This document shows positions 42,937 through 50,254 of a DNA stretch of 64,000 nt, in pieces. The stretch covers positions 124,001 to 188,000 of the forward strand of contig NZ_KB905819.1 in NCBI RefSeq assembly GCF_000381025.1. The letters run 5' to 3'. The translations under genes and the position numbers were made by a program. The notes under the pieces were generated by a model. The model saw only the letters and a list, made by a program, of their open reading frames with translations, did not search any database and had not been told where the DNA came from. The DNA is from Streptomyces sulphureus DSM 40104 (GTDB lineage Bacteria; Actinomycetota; Actinomycetes; Streptomycetales; Streptomycetaceae). Position 1 is the stretch's first letter. Each line of letters begins with the position of its first letter.

Positions 42937-43677
42937 GTGGTACTGCGTGCCGCGGGACGGCAGTCCCTCGTCGACACGGTCGTCGCTCAACTGCGCGACC
43001 AACTCGCCGACGGCGAATGGGAGGTGGGCGAGCGCATACCCACCGAGCACGCCCTCGCCGAACAGCTCCAGGTCGGTCGGAACACCGTCAGGGAGGCCGT
43101 ACGCGTCCTCGTCCACGCCGGGATGCTGCGGTCGCGGCAGGGCGAGGGCACCTTCGTCGTCTCGGCCTCCGACGCGGGCGAGGTGATGCGGAGCGTCCAA
43201 CGGGCCGGCGTACGCGACGTGTTGGAACTCCGTGTCGCGCTGGAGACCGAGGCCGCACGCCTGGCCGCCACACGCAGGCAGCCGGCCGACATCGCGCGGA
43301 TGCGCGAGGCGCTCGCCGCGCTGGGGACGTACGCCGACGCCGAACAGCGCCCCGGGGCGGGGCAGTACGAGCTCTTCGCCGAGCAGGACACCGCGTTCCA
43401 CGTCGCACTCGTCGAGTCGGCGCACAACGTCGCGCTCAGTGCCACGTACCGGTGGCTGAGCGGCTCCGTGCGCGACGCCTTCCTCACCTCGCTCCGTGAC
43501 GCCCGCCTCCCGTCGCTCCGCGACGAACAGACGTCCCCGCTCGCACCGCACGACCACGCGGCGGTGCTGGAGGCGATCGAGGCCGGAGACCCCGAGCGTG
43601 CGGAGCGGGCGATGCGGGACGTGCTGGAGGAGCCGCGGCGGGCGGTGGACGAGCTGCTCGACGGTGGGACGGCGTGA
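42937..43677 (+). CDS. FadR-subfamily GntR transcription regulator
   Basis: A 246-residue regulator. The GntR winged helix occupies about 8-75 (SLVDTVVAQLRDQLADGEWEVGERIP, then HALAEQLQVGRNTVREAVRVL) and the FCD ligand domain about 90-235, with RVALETEAARLAA, FAEQDTAFHVALVESAHN (metal/acid-binding D-H) and DHAAVLEAIEAGDPE. FCD domains sense carboxylic acids such as gluconate, lactate or acyl-CoA. GTG at 42937 has GAGAGGAG eight bases upstream. It diverges from arsR-mgtA; the target genes are not obvious, although an amino-acid or sugar exporter gene is often next to this type of regulator. Confidence 0.9.
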   Translation: MVLRAAGRQSLVDTVVAQLRDQLADGEWEVGERIPTEHALAEQLQVGRNTVREAVRVLVHAGMLRSRQGEGTFVVSASDAGEVMRSVQRAGVRDVLELRVALETEAARLAATRRQPADIARMREALAALGTYADAEQRPGAGQYELFAEQDTAFHVALVESAHNVALSATYRWLSGSVRDAFLTSLRDARLPSLRDEQTSPLAPHDHAAVLEAIEAGDPERAERAMRDVLEEPRRAVDELLDGGTA

Positions 43678-44175
43678 GCCAGCGCGCGGCCCGGTCGACG
43701 GGCGCTCAACTCCGGTGCGGCTGACGTCCTTCGGTTGAGCCGGGCCGTCGTGGTGGCGCGACTTTGCGTCCGGTTCTCCGCACGAGTCGCAAGAGCCGAG
43801 GCGCTTCGGTGTGCGTAGCCGACTCCGATCACGACTGTCCGGCTGCTCCGTTGTCGACCGGGCTCGGCTTCCCGGCGGCGGCCACGAACAGGCTGGACGA
43901 TGTGCGCCGCCCCATGACCTGTCTGCGCGCCTCATGCGCGCCGTCACCGAGTCTTCGGCACCGGCAGCACCGGCAGCACCGGCGTCGGCCGTGGCGACGG
44001 ACTGCTCGTCCTGGTCGGGCTGCACGTCCGGAGTCGGCTGACGAGGCGATGTGACGACGTCACGCCGTGCGGGCGTCCGGGCTTCGTTGGGACACCGCCC
44101 GTCCTCTTCCCTGATGCGGCGGCCGGCAGGTCAGTCCGGGGGCCAGGTTTTTTGGAGCCCTGGCAGGGCGGTCCT
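43678..44175. other. Gene-free interval with a short tandem repeat
   Basis: 498 bp between the GntR gene and the gene at 44176. Frames are spurious in composition. A 9-bp unit CACCGGCAG is repeated 2.9 times at 43959-43984. The local GC content looks lower and more uneven than in the flanking genes. Confidence 0.45.
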
Positions 44176-44679
44176 TCAGGACTTCAGAGCGAGTCCCCGC
44201 TCGCCGTGAGAAGCGGTGGGCCACGGGCGCCGCGAGTGGCTGAGGGCGTTTCGGAGCCAGTCGATGACGCCGTCCAGTTCGGCGTCCAGGCTCTCCCGGT
44301 CGATTGCAAGGTCGGGCTGGCCGGTGCGCCGAAGGAAAGCAGGGAGGTCCTGGAGCTGTTCCCGTATCCAGGCGACGGGGTCAGCCGTCAGGGCGGAGTC
44401 GAATACGCGGTCTCCTGGTTCACCGTCCTCGACGGCCGGGTGCCAGTGAATGCGATCGCCGCGCCCCGGCCCGGACTCCAGCAGATCGAGACGGCAGAAC
44501 GCCGGCTCCAGCGTCCAGCGGTCAGAAGCGTAGATGCTGCCCTCCTGCCGTTCGTGTACGACGCGGAACTCGATCCGCAGTCCTCGCTCCCGGACGTTCG
44601 GACCCGTCTCGGCCGGGTCCACGAAGTCGATCTCCTCGGCCGTGATCGCCAGTTGTCCGAACTTCCAGGCTATTTGCAT
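44176..44679 (-). CDS. Hypothetical protein, possibly DUF7700 family
   Basis: A 167-residue soluble protein that I do not recognise with certainty. It starts with a beta-strand (MQIAWKFGQLAITAEEIDFV), has an LRIEFRVVHERQEGSIYASDRWTLEPAFCRLDLLES core and GDRIHWHPAVEDGEPGDRVFD, then two C-terminal helices (WIREQLQDLPAFLRRTG, ELDGVIDWLRNAL). The HWHP and DGEPGD motifs match my memory of small actinomycete proteins now called DUF7700. It has a good ribosome site (GAAGGG) and codon use like real genes. It diverges from a frameshifted GntR gene, which may once have regulated it. Confidence 0.7.
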   Translation of the reverse strand: MQIAWKFGQLAITAEEIDFVDPAETGPNVRERGLRIEFRVVHERQEGSIYASDRWTLEPAFCRLDLLESGPGRGDRIHWHPAVEDGEPGDRVFDSALTADPVAWIREQLQDLPAFLRRTGQPDLAIDRESLDAELDGVIDWLRNALSHSRRPWPTASHGERGLALKS

Positions 44680-44845
44680 CTCGGTCCCTTCCTCGCGGTG
44701 TTCCCCTCAGGGCGTTCGCATCGCCGTGGCCGGGGAGCGGTCTTCCGCTCCGGCCCGCGCCCGGGGAGGCCGCCTTGTCGCCATCCGGCCGGCGGGCACC
44801 GGCTCCGGCCCCTGGCCCCGACGGCAACGGTCGACCGGGTCTCAG

Positions 44846-44853
44846 TGTCGACA
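44846..44853. promoter_or_regulatory. TGTCGACA palindrome between divergent genes
   Basis: An 8-bp palindrome with AATC following, 42 bp before the start codon of the frameshifted GntR gene. FCD-type GntR regulators often bind short palindromes of the general form TnGT...ACnA, so autoregulation is possible, but the match is only partial. Confidence 0.3.
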
Positions 44854-44894
44854 ATCGGCGGTGGGTAATCAACTCAACCCCAGGAGGTCACCGC

Positions 44895-45559
44895 ATGGCC
44901 AAGTTCGTCCAGGTCTCGATGAAAGACCGGCCGCGGCGGAGATCCGGTCGAAGATCCTCTCCGGCGAGCTCGGACCCAAGATGCGCCTGACTGAACAGAT
45001 GTTCGCCAATGAGTACGGCACCAGCCGTTCGGTGGTGCGTGAAGCGATGCTGGTCCTGGAGTCCCAGGGGCTGATCGTCTCCGTCCCTTACAAGGGCTCG
45101 GAGGTGGCGTCGGTCTCGCGGGAGGAGGTGGAGAACCTCCTGCTGCCGGTGCGCGTACAGGTGGAGCAGTTCGCTCTGCGCACCGCCCTGGAAAGCTATG
45201 ACGCCGCCTACTTCGAGCGCTTCGACCGGGTGCTGGACGATATGCAGCAGGCGGTGGCCGGCGAGAACGTCGAAGCCTTCAACGACGCCGACATCCGATT
45301 TCACGCCTTGATCGTGGGCGCTGCCGATTCCGAGGCCGTCCGGACCATGTGGGAGGCCATCCACATGCGCATCCGTATGCACCTGGCGCTCCAGACCGGC
45401 CGCACGGGAGCGCTGGAACAGTTCCTCCAGGACCACCGGGCTCTCGTCGAGGTACTCCGCACCGGGGACGTCGAGGAGAGCGCTCGCATGCTCGAGGAGC
45501 ACATCATCGGGTCGAACCGGCCCTTTCTCCGCGTCTTCGACGAGGAACAGGGAGCGTAG
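44895..45559 (+). pseudogene. FadR-subfamily GntR regulator, frameshifted after codon 12
   Basis: The strong ribosome site AGGAGG lies eight bases before ATG 44895, and the reading MAKFVQVSMKDR is what a GntR N-terminus should look like. But the body, AAAEIRSKILSGELGP onward to 45559, is in another frame. One missing base in the GG/CC run at 44929-44932 (expected CGGGCCGCG instead of CGGCCGCG) explains it; repairing it gives a 221-residue protein with intact HTH (NEYGTSRSVVREAMLVL) and FCD domain (RFHALIVGAADS, DHRALVEVLRTGD). As given, the start codon yields only 31 residues. Mutation or assembly error are both possible. Confidence 0.82.
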
Positions 45560-46163
45560 CCGTAGGCCGGTGGCCGGCGCGCAAGTCGTGCCGGTGGGGG
45601 ATCGGCGCGTCGAAGTGGTCGGCGCGTCACCGCTGTTCGGGAGGTGAGCGCAGGGGGCGCGACAGCCATGGGTGCTGCCCGGGTGATGGTTGAGCGTGGT
45701 CGACGGCGTCCAACTCGGCCTGGCCGGACGTGCGGATGTCCGTGGCCTTGGCGACGTATTGCGGAACGCCGCGGCCTTGTCGCCTCGCTGGTTCCCCGGG
45801 CTGGACGTGCGGTGCGGGGTGTAACGCGCCTTGGCCGCCGACGGCTTGGGCCGGGACCGAGGGTTCCGCTCCCTTGGGACGGCAGAGGCGGTGGGGCTCT
45901 CCCGGTGCGTCGGCGCTGATCCGAGTCACAGCAGGACGCAAGCGGGCTCGTCGCCTTGTTGCCGTGCGGCCGGTGGCTATCGCAGTGCGCTGCGACTCAA
46001 CTCGCCTCGCCCCATGGCGGGTTGAGCCGGGCCCGAGGTGCGCGGCTGCTGACGCGGGCCTTCTCCCCGGCGGCGTCGGTCGTGCGGCATTCCGCCGGAC
46101 GCGGGCCCGAAGGGCGCGCCCGCGTCCGGCCGTTGGTCGACGGGCGTCGACGGATGCGCGCCC
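45560..46163. other. Gene-free interval after the frameshifted GntR gene
   Basis: 604 bp with no recognisable gene on either strand. A perfect hairpin at 46094-46130 belongs to the exporter operon on the minus strand. The rest may hold remnants of genes lost together with the damaged GntR gene, but no similarity supports this. Confidence 0.45.
46094..46130 (-). terminator. Terminator of the double ABC exporter operon
   Basis: A perfect 13-bp stem, GCCGGACGCGGGC paired with GCCCGCGTCCGGC around an 11-base loop. It lies 34 bp past the stop of the last permease gene. Confidence 0.8.
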
Positions 46164-46889
46164 TCACGCCTCCCCGGCCTGGGGGCTGAGCGTCCGCAGC
46201 TTGCGACCGGCGAACCAGCCGCCGAGAACCGTGACGACCAGAAGCAGCACGACACCGGCGACGGGGCCGACGCTGGAGCTGACCCCCGTACCGTCGGCGG
46301 CGATCCGCTCGGCGAGGGAGAGCCCCCACTGCTGGACGCTGAGCACGCGCGCCCCCGGCACGACGCTCCCGACGAGCGCCTCCCAGATGAGCGCGTACAC
46401 GAGGCCGATGACGACGGCGTGCCTGGTCACGGTGCCGAGCAGCAGGAAGAGCGCGCTGTAGGCGATCGAGGCGAGGGCGGAGGCGACGGCGAACGCCACG
46501 GCCAACTGCCCGCTGTTGCCGTTGAGTACGAAACCCGCGAGGAGCATCGGCACCGCCGTGAAGGCGACCGAGACACCTATCGCCACGATCAGCTTGCTGA
46601 CGATGATCGTCGGTCGCTTCAGCGGTTTCGCGAGGAGGTAGAGAACGGAGCCGTCCTCGATCTCCGGTGCTATCGCGCCGGTTCCGGCGATCACGCCGAT
46701 CAGCGGCACCATCGTGGCGACGCCGAAGCCCGTGAGGAGATTGGCGGTGACGGCGTCGTCCGCGCCGACGGTGGCGCGCACCAGCGCCGCGATCACCAGC
46801 AGGAGCAGTGGCAGCCCGCTGAGCAGGAGCACCCGGCGGCGTCCGAGGAGACCTCGGTAGGTGAGCCGGGCGACGGTGGGGTCGAACAT
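46164..46889 (-). CDS. ABC-2 type exporter permease (second transporter)
   Basis: A 241-residue integral membrane protein with about six hydrophobic helices (about 22-40, 52-72, 98-125, 131-152, 157-178, 212-232). It carries an ABC-2 permease signature between helices 2 and 3, IEDGSVLYLLAKPLKRPTI, which follows the pattern of the coupling segment. It begins 15 bp after the preceding ATP-binding protein stop, so the pair forms a separate transporter from the first two genes. The substrate is unknown; such systems are often linked to peptide antibiotics, lipids or bacitracin-type stress. Confidence 0.88.
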   Translation of the reverse strand: MFDPTVARLTYRGLLGRRRVLLLSGLPLLLLVIAALVRATVGADDAVTANLLTGFGVATMVPLIGVIAGTGAIAPEIEDGSVLYLLAKPLKRPTIIVSKLIVAIGVSVAFTAVPMLLAGFVLNGNSGQLAVAFAVASALASIAYSALFLLLGTVTRHAVVIGLVYALIWEALVGSVVPGARVLSVQQWGLSLAERIAADGTGVSSSVGPVAGVVLLLVVTVLGGWFAGRKLRTLSPQAGEA

Positions 46890-46904
46890 CGCTGCTTAGT
46901 CCCT

Positions 46905-47822
46905 TCAGGCCGCGACGAGGTACGAGAAGACGCTCTCCAGGGACTCGTCCGAGGGCGAGACCGTGTGGAGCCTGATGCCCCGCTCCGCGGCGAGCTTCGG
47001 CAACACGGCCGTGAACCGGCCGAAGTCGACGGCCTGGATGCGCAGAGCGTTCTCCACCTCGTCGAACTCGATGCCCGAGGTGCACGCGTCCGCTATGAGC
47101 GCCGCGGCGAGTGCACGGTTGTCGTCGGAGCGGACCAGGTAGCGATGGGGGCGGTCGGTCATCAGCCGACGGATGCGGCGGAAGTCGCCGCTCGCTGCGT
47201 GCCGGCCGGCGACGATCACCTCGATGTGCGAGGCGAGTTGCTCCACCTCCTCCAGGATGTGCGAGGAGAAGAGCACCGTCCGGCCCTGATCGCCCATCTG
47301 CCTGAGCAGCTCCATGAGGTGCATGCGTTGGCGCGGGTCCATGCCGTTGAACGGCTCGTCGAGCAGCAGCACGGACGGTTCGTGGACGAGCGCCGACGCC
47401 ATCTTGACCCGCTGGCGCATGCCCTTGCTGTAGGTCGAGATGCGGCGGTCCTGCGCGTGCTCCATGTCGACGGTGGCGAGCGCCCGGTGGGTGGCAGCGC
47501 CGGGGTCGGCGAGCCCGTGGAGCTCCGCATTGGCGAGGACGAACTCCCGCCCCGTGAGGAAGTCGTACATCCCCTCGGCCTCGGGCACGAGCCCGAGATG
47601 CGAGTACGCCTGCTCGTTCCGCCAGACCGCGGCGCCGTCGAGCGTCACCGAGCCGTTGGACGGGGCGAGGAAGCCCGCCATCATGTTGATCAGTGTCGAC
47701 TTGCCTGCGCCGTTCGGGCCCAGCAGGCCTGTGACGCCGGGCGAGACGTCGAAGGTGACGTCGTTGACGGCGACGACGTTGCCGAACCAGCGCGAGGCGC
47801 CTTCGATGTGCAAGGTGGTCAC
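46905..47822 (-). CDS. ABC transporter ATP-binding protein (second transporter)
   Basis: A 305-residue ATPase: Walker A GPNGAGKST near 37-45, a signature-like TYSKGMRQRVKMA, Walker B VLLLDEPFNGMDPRQ and switch His in VLFSSHILEEVE. A C-terminal approximately 85-residue extension is typical of drug and antibiotic export ATPases (DrrA/BcrA class). Its start overlaps the previous permease stop by four bases (ATGA-type overlap), indicating translational coupling. It pairs with the permease at 46164. Confidence 0.93.
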   Translation of the reverse strand: MTTLHIEGASRWFGNVVAVNDVTFDVSPGVTGLLGPNGAGKSTLINMMAGFLAPSNGSVTLDGAAVWRNEQAYSHLGLVPEAEGMYDFLTGREFVLANAELHGLADPGAATHRALATVDMEHAQDRRISTYSKGMRQRVKMASALVHEPSVLLLDEPFNGMDPRQRMHLMELLRQMGDQGRTVLFSSHILEEVEQLASHIEVIVAGRHAASGDFRRIRRLMTDRPHRYLVRSDDNRALAAALIADACTSGIEFDEVENALRIQAVDFGRFTAVLPKLAAERGIRLHTVSPSDESLESVFSYLVAA

Positions 47823-48772
47823 AGTCCGGCCTTTCGGTAGCGGCGCAGCAGGAGGAAGTAGCTTCCTGCTATCAGCGCGGCGGTGAGCAGCAGGTAGACC
47901 GCGCCTTCACCGAGCGGCGGCGTCCGGCTGCCCGGGAAGGTCGACTCGCCGCCCAGGAAGGTGGCCTGGACGCCGTCCATCAGGCTTCCCGGCGAGGCGA
48001 GGCCGATCCAGCCGGTGACCCCCAACGCGTCCTGGTCCCAGGCGATCCCCTGGAGTGCGCTGACGAGGAAGTACGGCACGGTGAAGGCGACGATCACGCC
48101 TGCGACGCCGAAGCCCCTGCGCGGGGTGTGCGCCGCGATGGCGGCCGCTATCCCGGCGTGGAGGACCGAGAAGAGCGCGCACATCACCAGGCCGAGGGCG
48201 AAATTGCCCGTCTGGTCGGCGAAGTCGAGCTTCGCCAGCAGGGCGCCTGCGTAGAGCACGACCGCCGGCACGGCGGTGAAGACGAAGAGCGCGGCGGCGA
48301 GCGCACCGTACTTGGCGGTGACGTACTCGCTGCGCTCCAGCGGTCGGGAGAAGTACAGCGGTGTGGTGCGGTGGCGCAGGTCGAGCGAGATGGCCTGCGG
48401 TGCGGCCGCGGCGAGAAAGATTCCGATGACCGGCTGCATCGTGAGTACGTACTCGGACTGGCTCAACGGCAGGTCGGAGGTCTTCGTGACCACGGTGACG
48501 GCGACAACGATGGCCGCCGGCAGCACCATCACGGCGAAGAGGCACATCGGCAGCACCTTCGACTTCGCCGACCTGCCGAGGCCGTAGACACCGCGGAGCG
48601 TCTGCACCAGCAGCGAGCGGAGTATGTAGCCGCCGCCGAGGCGCTGGCCCGTGTAGTTGCGGTAGCCGATGTCGTGGATCGAGGCCGCGGAGTCGCCCGT
48701 GCCGGGCGCGACGCCGGCTGGGGCGCCGGTGCCCGCCGCTCGAGCGTCCGGTGGCGTGTGCGGGGTGTTCAA
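47819..48772 (-). CDS. ABC-2 type exporter permease (first transporter)
   Basis: A 317-residue permease. The cytoplasmic N-terminus (about 1-70) has the family pattern IHDIGYRNYTGQRLGG, followed by about six helices between 80 and 310. The ABC-2 segment FSRPLERSEYVTAKYGAL between helices fits the coupling region. Its start overlaps the preceding ATP-binding gene stop by four bases and its stop overlaps the next gene start by four, so the four genes form a tightly coupled operon. Substrate is unknown. Confidence 0.9.
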   Translation of the reverse strand: MNTPHTPPDARAAGTGAPAGVAPGTGDSAASIHDIGYRNYTGQRLGGGYILRSLLVQTLRGVYGLGRSAKSKVLPMCLFAVMVLPAAIVVAVTVVTKTSDLPLSQSEYVLTMQPVIGIFLAAAAPQAISLDLRHRTTPLYFSRPLERSEYVTAKYGALAAALFVFTAVPAVVLYAGALLAKLDFADQTGNFALGLVMCALFSVLHAGIAAAIAAHTPRRGFGVAGVIVAFTVPYFLVSALQGIAWDQDALGVTGWIGLASPGSLMDGVQATFLGGESTFPGSRTPPLGEGAVYLLLTAALIAGSYFLLLRRYRKAGL

Positions 48773-49785
48773 CGTCGCCTCCCGGCAGCTGTCTCGGTGG
48801 TTGCCGGCGCGTTCTGCGGCGGGACGGCGTCCGTCCCCTCGGCTGCGTCCCCCTCGGTGAAGACCTCGGAGATGCGGTGCCGGCGCTGTTCCATGCGGAC
48901 GAGCCCCAGGCCGAGTTCGGCGACGGTGTCGCGCACGGTGTCGTGGACGGCGCCCTCGGCGTCCGCCTCGACGGTGAGCAGCCGGGGCGAGCCCGGTGCC
49001 GAGGAACCCCCGCGCGTGACGCTGAGGCCGGCCGCCCCGAGCGCGGTGTGGAGCGCCTCGGTGCCGTCGGGATGGGCGTCGGTGTCGGTGACTTCGACGG
49101 TGAGCGCCGCTGCCTCGCGGGTGAACTCCCGGGTGGCGGAGGCGCGGAGAAGCTGGCCGCCGTCGATGACGACGATCTGGTCGCAGGTCCGCTCCAACTC
49201 CCCCAGCAGATGCGAGGTGACCAGCACCGAGATGCCGAACTCCGCGTGTACCCGCCGGATCAGCGCCAGCATCTCGTCCCTGCCGACGGGGTCGAGGCCG
49301 TTGGTCGGCTCGTCGAGCAGGACGAGCTGCGGGTCGTGCACGAGGGCCTGCGCGAGCTTGACGCGCTGCTTCATGCCCGTCGAATAGCCCCCCATGGCGC
49401 GGTACCGCTCCTCGTGGAGGCCGACGTGGCGCAGGATGTCGGCGGTGCGCTCGCGCGCGTCGTCCGGCGGCAGCCCGGACATCCGTGCCAGATGGACGAC
49501 GAACTCGGTGGCGGTGACGTCCGGGGGCAGGCAGTCGTGCTCCGGCATGTAGCCGACACGTTCCCTGATCGCCCGGCCCTCTCGCGCCACGTCCAGTCCG
49601 AGGACGGTGGCGCTTCCCGCAGTCGCGGGCGAGAGACCCAAGAGGATCTTGATCAGGGTGGACTTGCCGGCGCCGTTGGCGCCCACCAGGCCGGTTACTC
49701 CCGGTGCGATGCCGACGGTCAGCCGGTCCAGCGCGGTCACTTCGGGGAACCGCTTGCCGAGGCCGTCTGTCGCAATCACATTCAC
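48769..49785 (-). CDS. ABC transporter ATP-binding protein (first transporter)
   Basis: A 338-residue ATPase with Walker A GANGAGKST, a signature YSTGMKQRVKLAQALVHDPQ, Walker B LVLLDEPTNGLDPVG and the switch region LVTSHLLGELE. The C-terminal approximately 110 residues form an extension with an ending rich in Glu/Arg. It is the first gene of the exporter operon. The GTG at 49785 was chosen because the frame upstream has no similarity; ribosome site is weak. The upstream region carries a DnaA-box/palindrome and an inverted repeat. Confidence 0.92.
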   Translation of the reverse strand: MNVIATDGLGKRFPEVTALDRLTVGIAPGVTGLVGANGAGKSTLIKILLGLSPATAGSATVLGLDVAREGRAIRERVGYMPEHDCLPPDVTATEFVVHLARMSGLPPDDARERTADILRHVGLHEERYRAMGGYSTGMKQRVKLAQALVHDPQLVLLDEPTNGLDPVGRDEMLALIRRVHAEFGISVLVTSHLLGELERTCDQIVVIDGGQLLRASATREFTREAAALTVEVTDTDAHPDGTEALHTALGAAGLSVTRGGSSAPGSPRLLTVEADAEGAVHDTVRDTVAELGLGLVRMEQRRHRISEVFTEGDAAEGTDAVPPQNAPATTETAAGRRR

Positions 49786-49961
49786 GTCGACGACGCTAAC
49801 CGCCTCAGAACCGTGTGGCGTCCGACGAACGGACCGGTCCCAGAAGCCCTTTCTCCGCCGTAGGTCGTACCCGCCCCTACGGGACCTGCGAAGAAGCGCG
49901 GAGCGCCGCCCGGAATGGTCCGCTCCGCCGTATCGGAGGTTCACGCCCAGGGGTGGCGGAG

Positions 49962-49978
49962 TTATCCACAGGCTGTGG
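49962..49978. promoter_or_regulatory. DnaA box fused to a 13-bp palindrome
   Basis: TTATCCACA (49962-49970) is a perfect consensus DnaA box. Its last five bases overlap CCACAG-G-CTGTGG (49966-49978), a perfect inverted repeat with one central base. A DnaA box outside oriC could regulate transcription or titrate DnaA; alternatively the palindrome is the real operator and the DnaA match a by-product. Confidence 0.5.
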
Positions 49979-50003
49979 CGCTTCCCTTGACTCTCTCAGA
50001 TGG

Positions 50004-50029
50004 CGTTGTCACATTCATCGGTGTCAACG
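50004..50029. promoter_or_regulatory. Inverted repeat CGTTGTCAC-N8-GTGTCAACG
   Basis: Arms of nine bases match with one mismatch, separated by ATTCATCG. It lies 226 bp upstream of the hydrolase-SDR start and 219 bp upstream of the exporter operon start. The spacing and symmetry fit a dimeric regulator such as TetR or MerR, including the MerR protein encoded two genes on. Confidence 0.45.
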
Positions 50030-50254
50030 TCGCGGCTGTGTGCGGCAGTCGGGCCAAGTCGGCCCGTCTGCAGGGTAGTTCGGGCGTGGCTCCCGGCGGT
50101 GAGGGGCAGCTCGTCGGTCGGGGCCGTGCCCCGCGGCGTGTAGCGGGCCGGATGCCGGTGTGTGCACCGGCACAGGGTCGCACGGGGTGACGGAAGGGTG
50201 AGCGACCGGGCAGCGGTGCGGGGCGGTGCCCCGCGAGAGAGCGAGGTGGGGAGA

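Larger units (their letters stand above)
49786..50254. promoter_or_regulatory. Divergent control region of exporter operon and hydrolase-SDR gene
   Basis: 469 bp without coding capacity of note. It contains the DnaA box/palindrome at 49962-49978 and an inverted repeat at 50004-50029. It also holds TTGACT at 49987-49992, followed 18 bp later by ACATTC, a poor -10. Regulation of one or both flanking units from here is likely. Confidence 0.5.

Noticed and set aside
49987..50016. TTGACT-N18-ACATTC as a sigma-70-like promoter
   Set aside because: The -35 is acceptable but ACATTC matches the -10 consensus poorly; mentioned only inside the control region.
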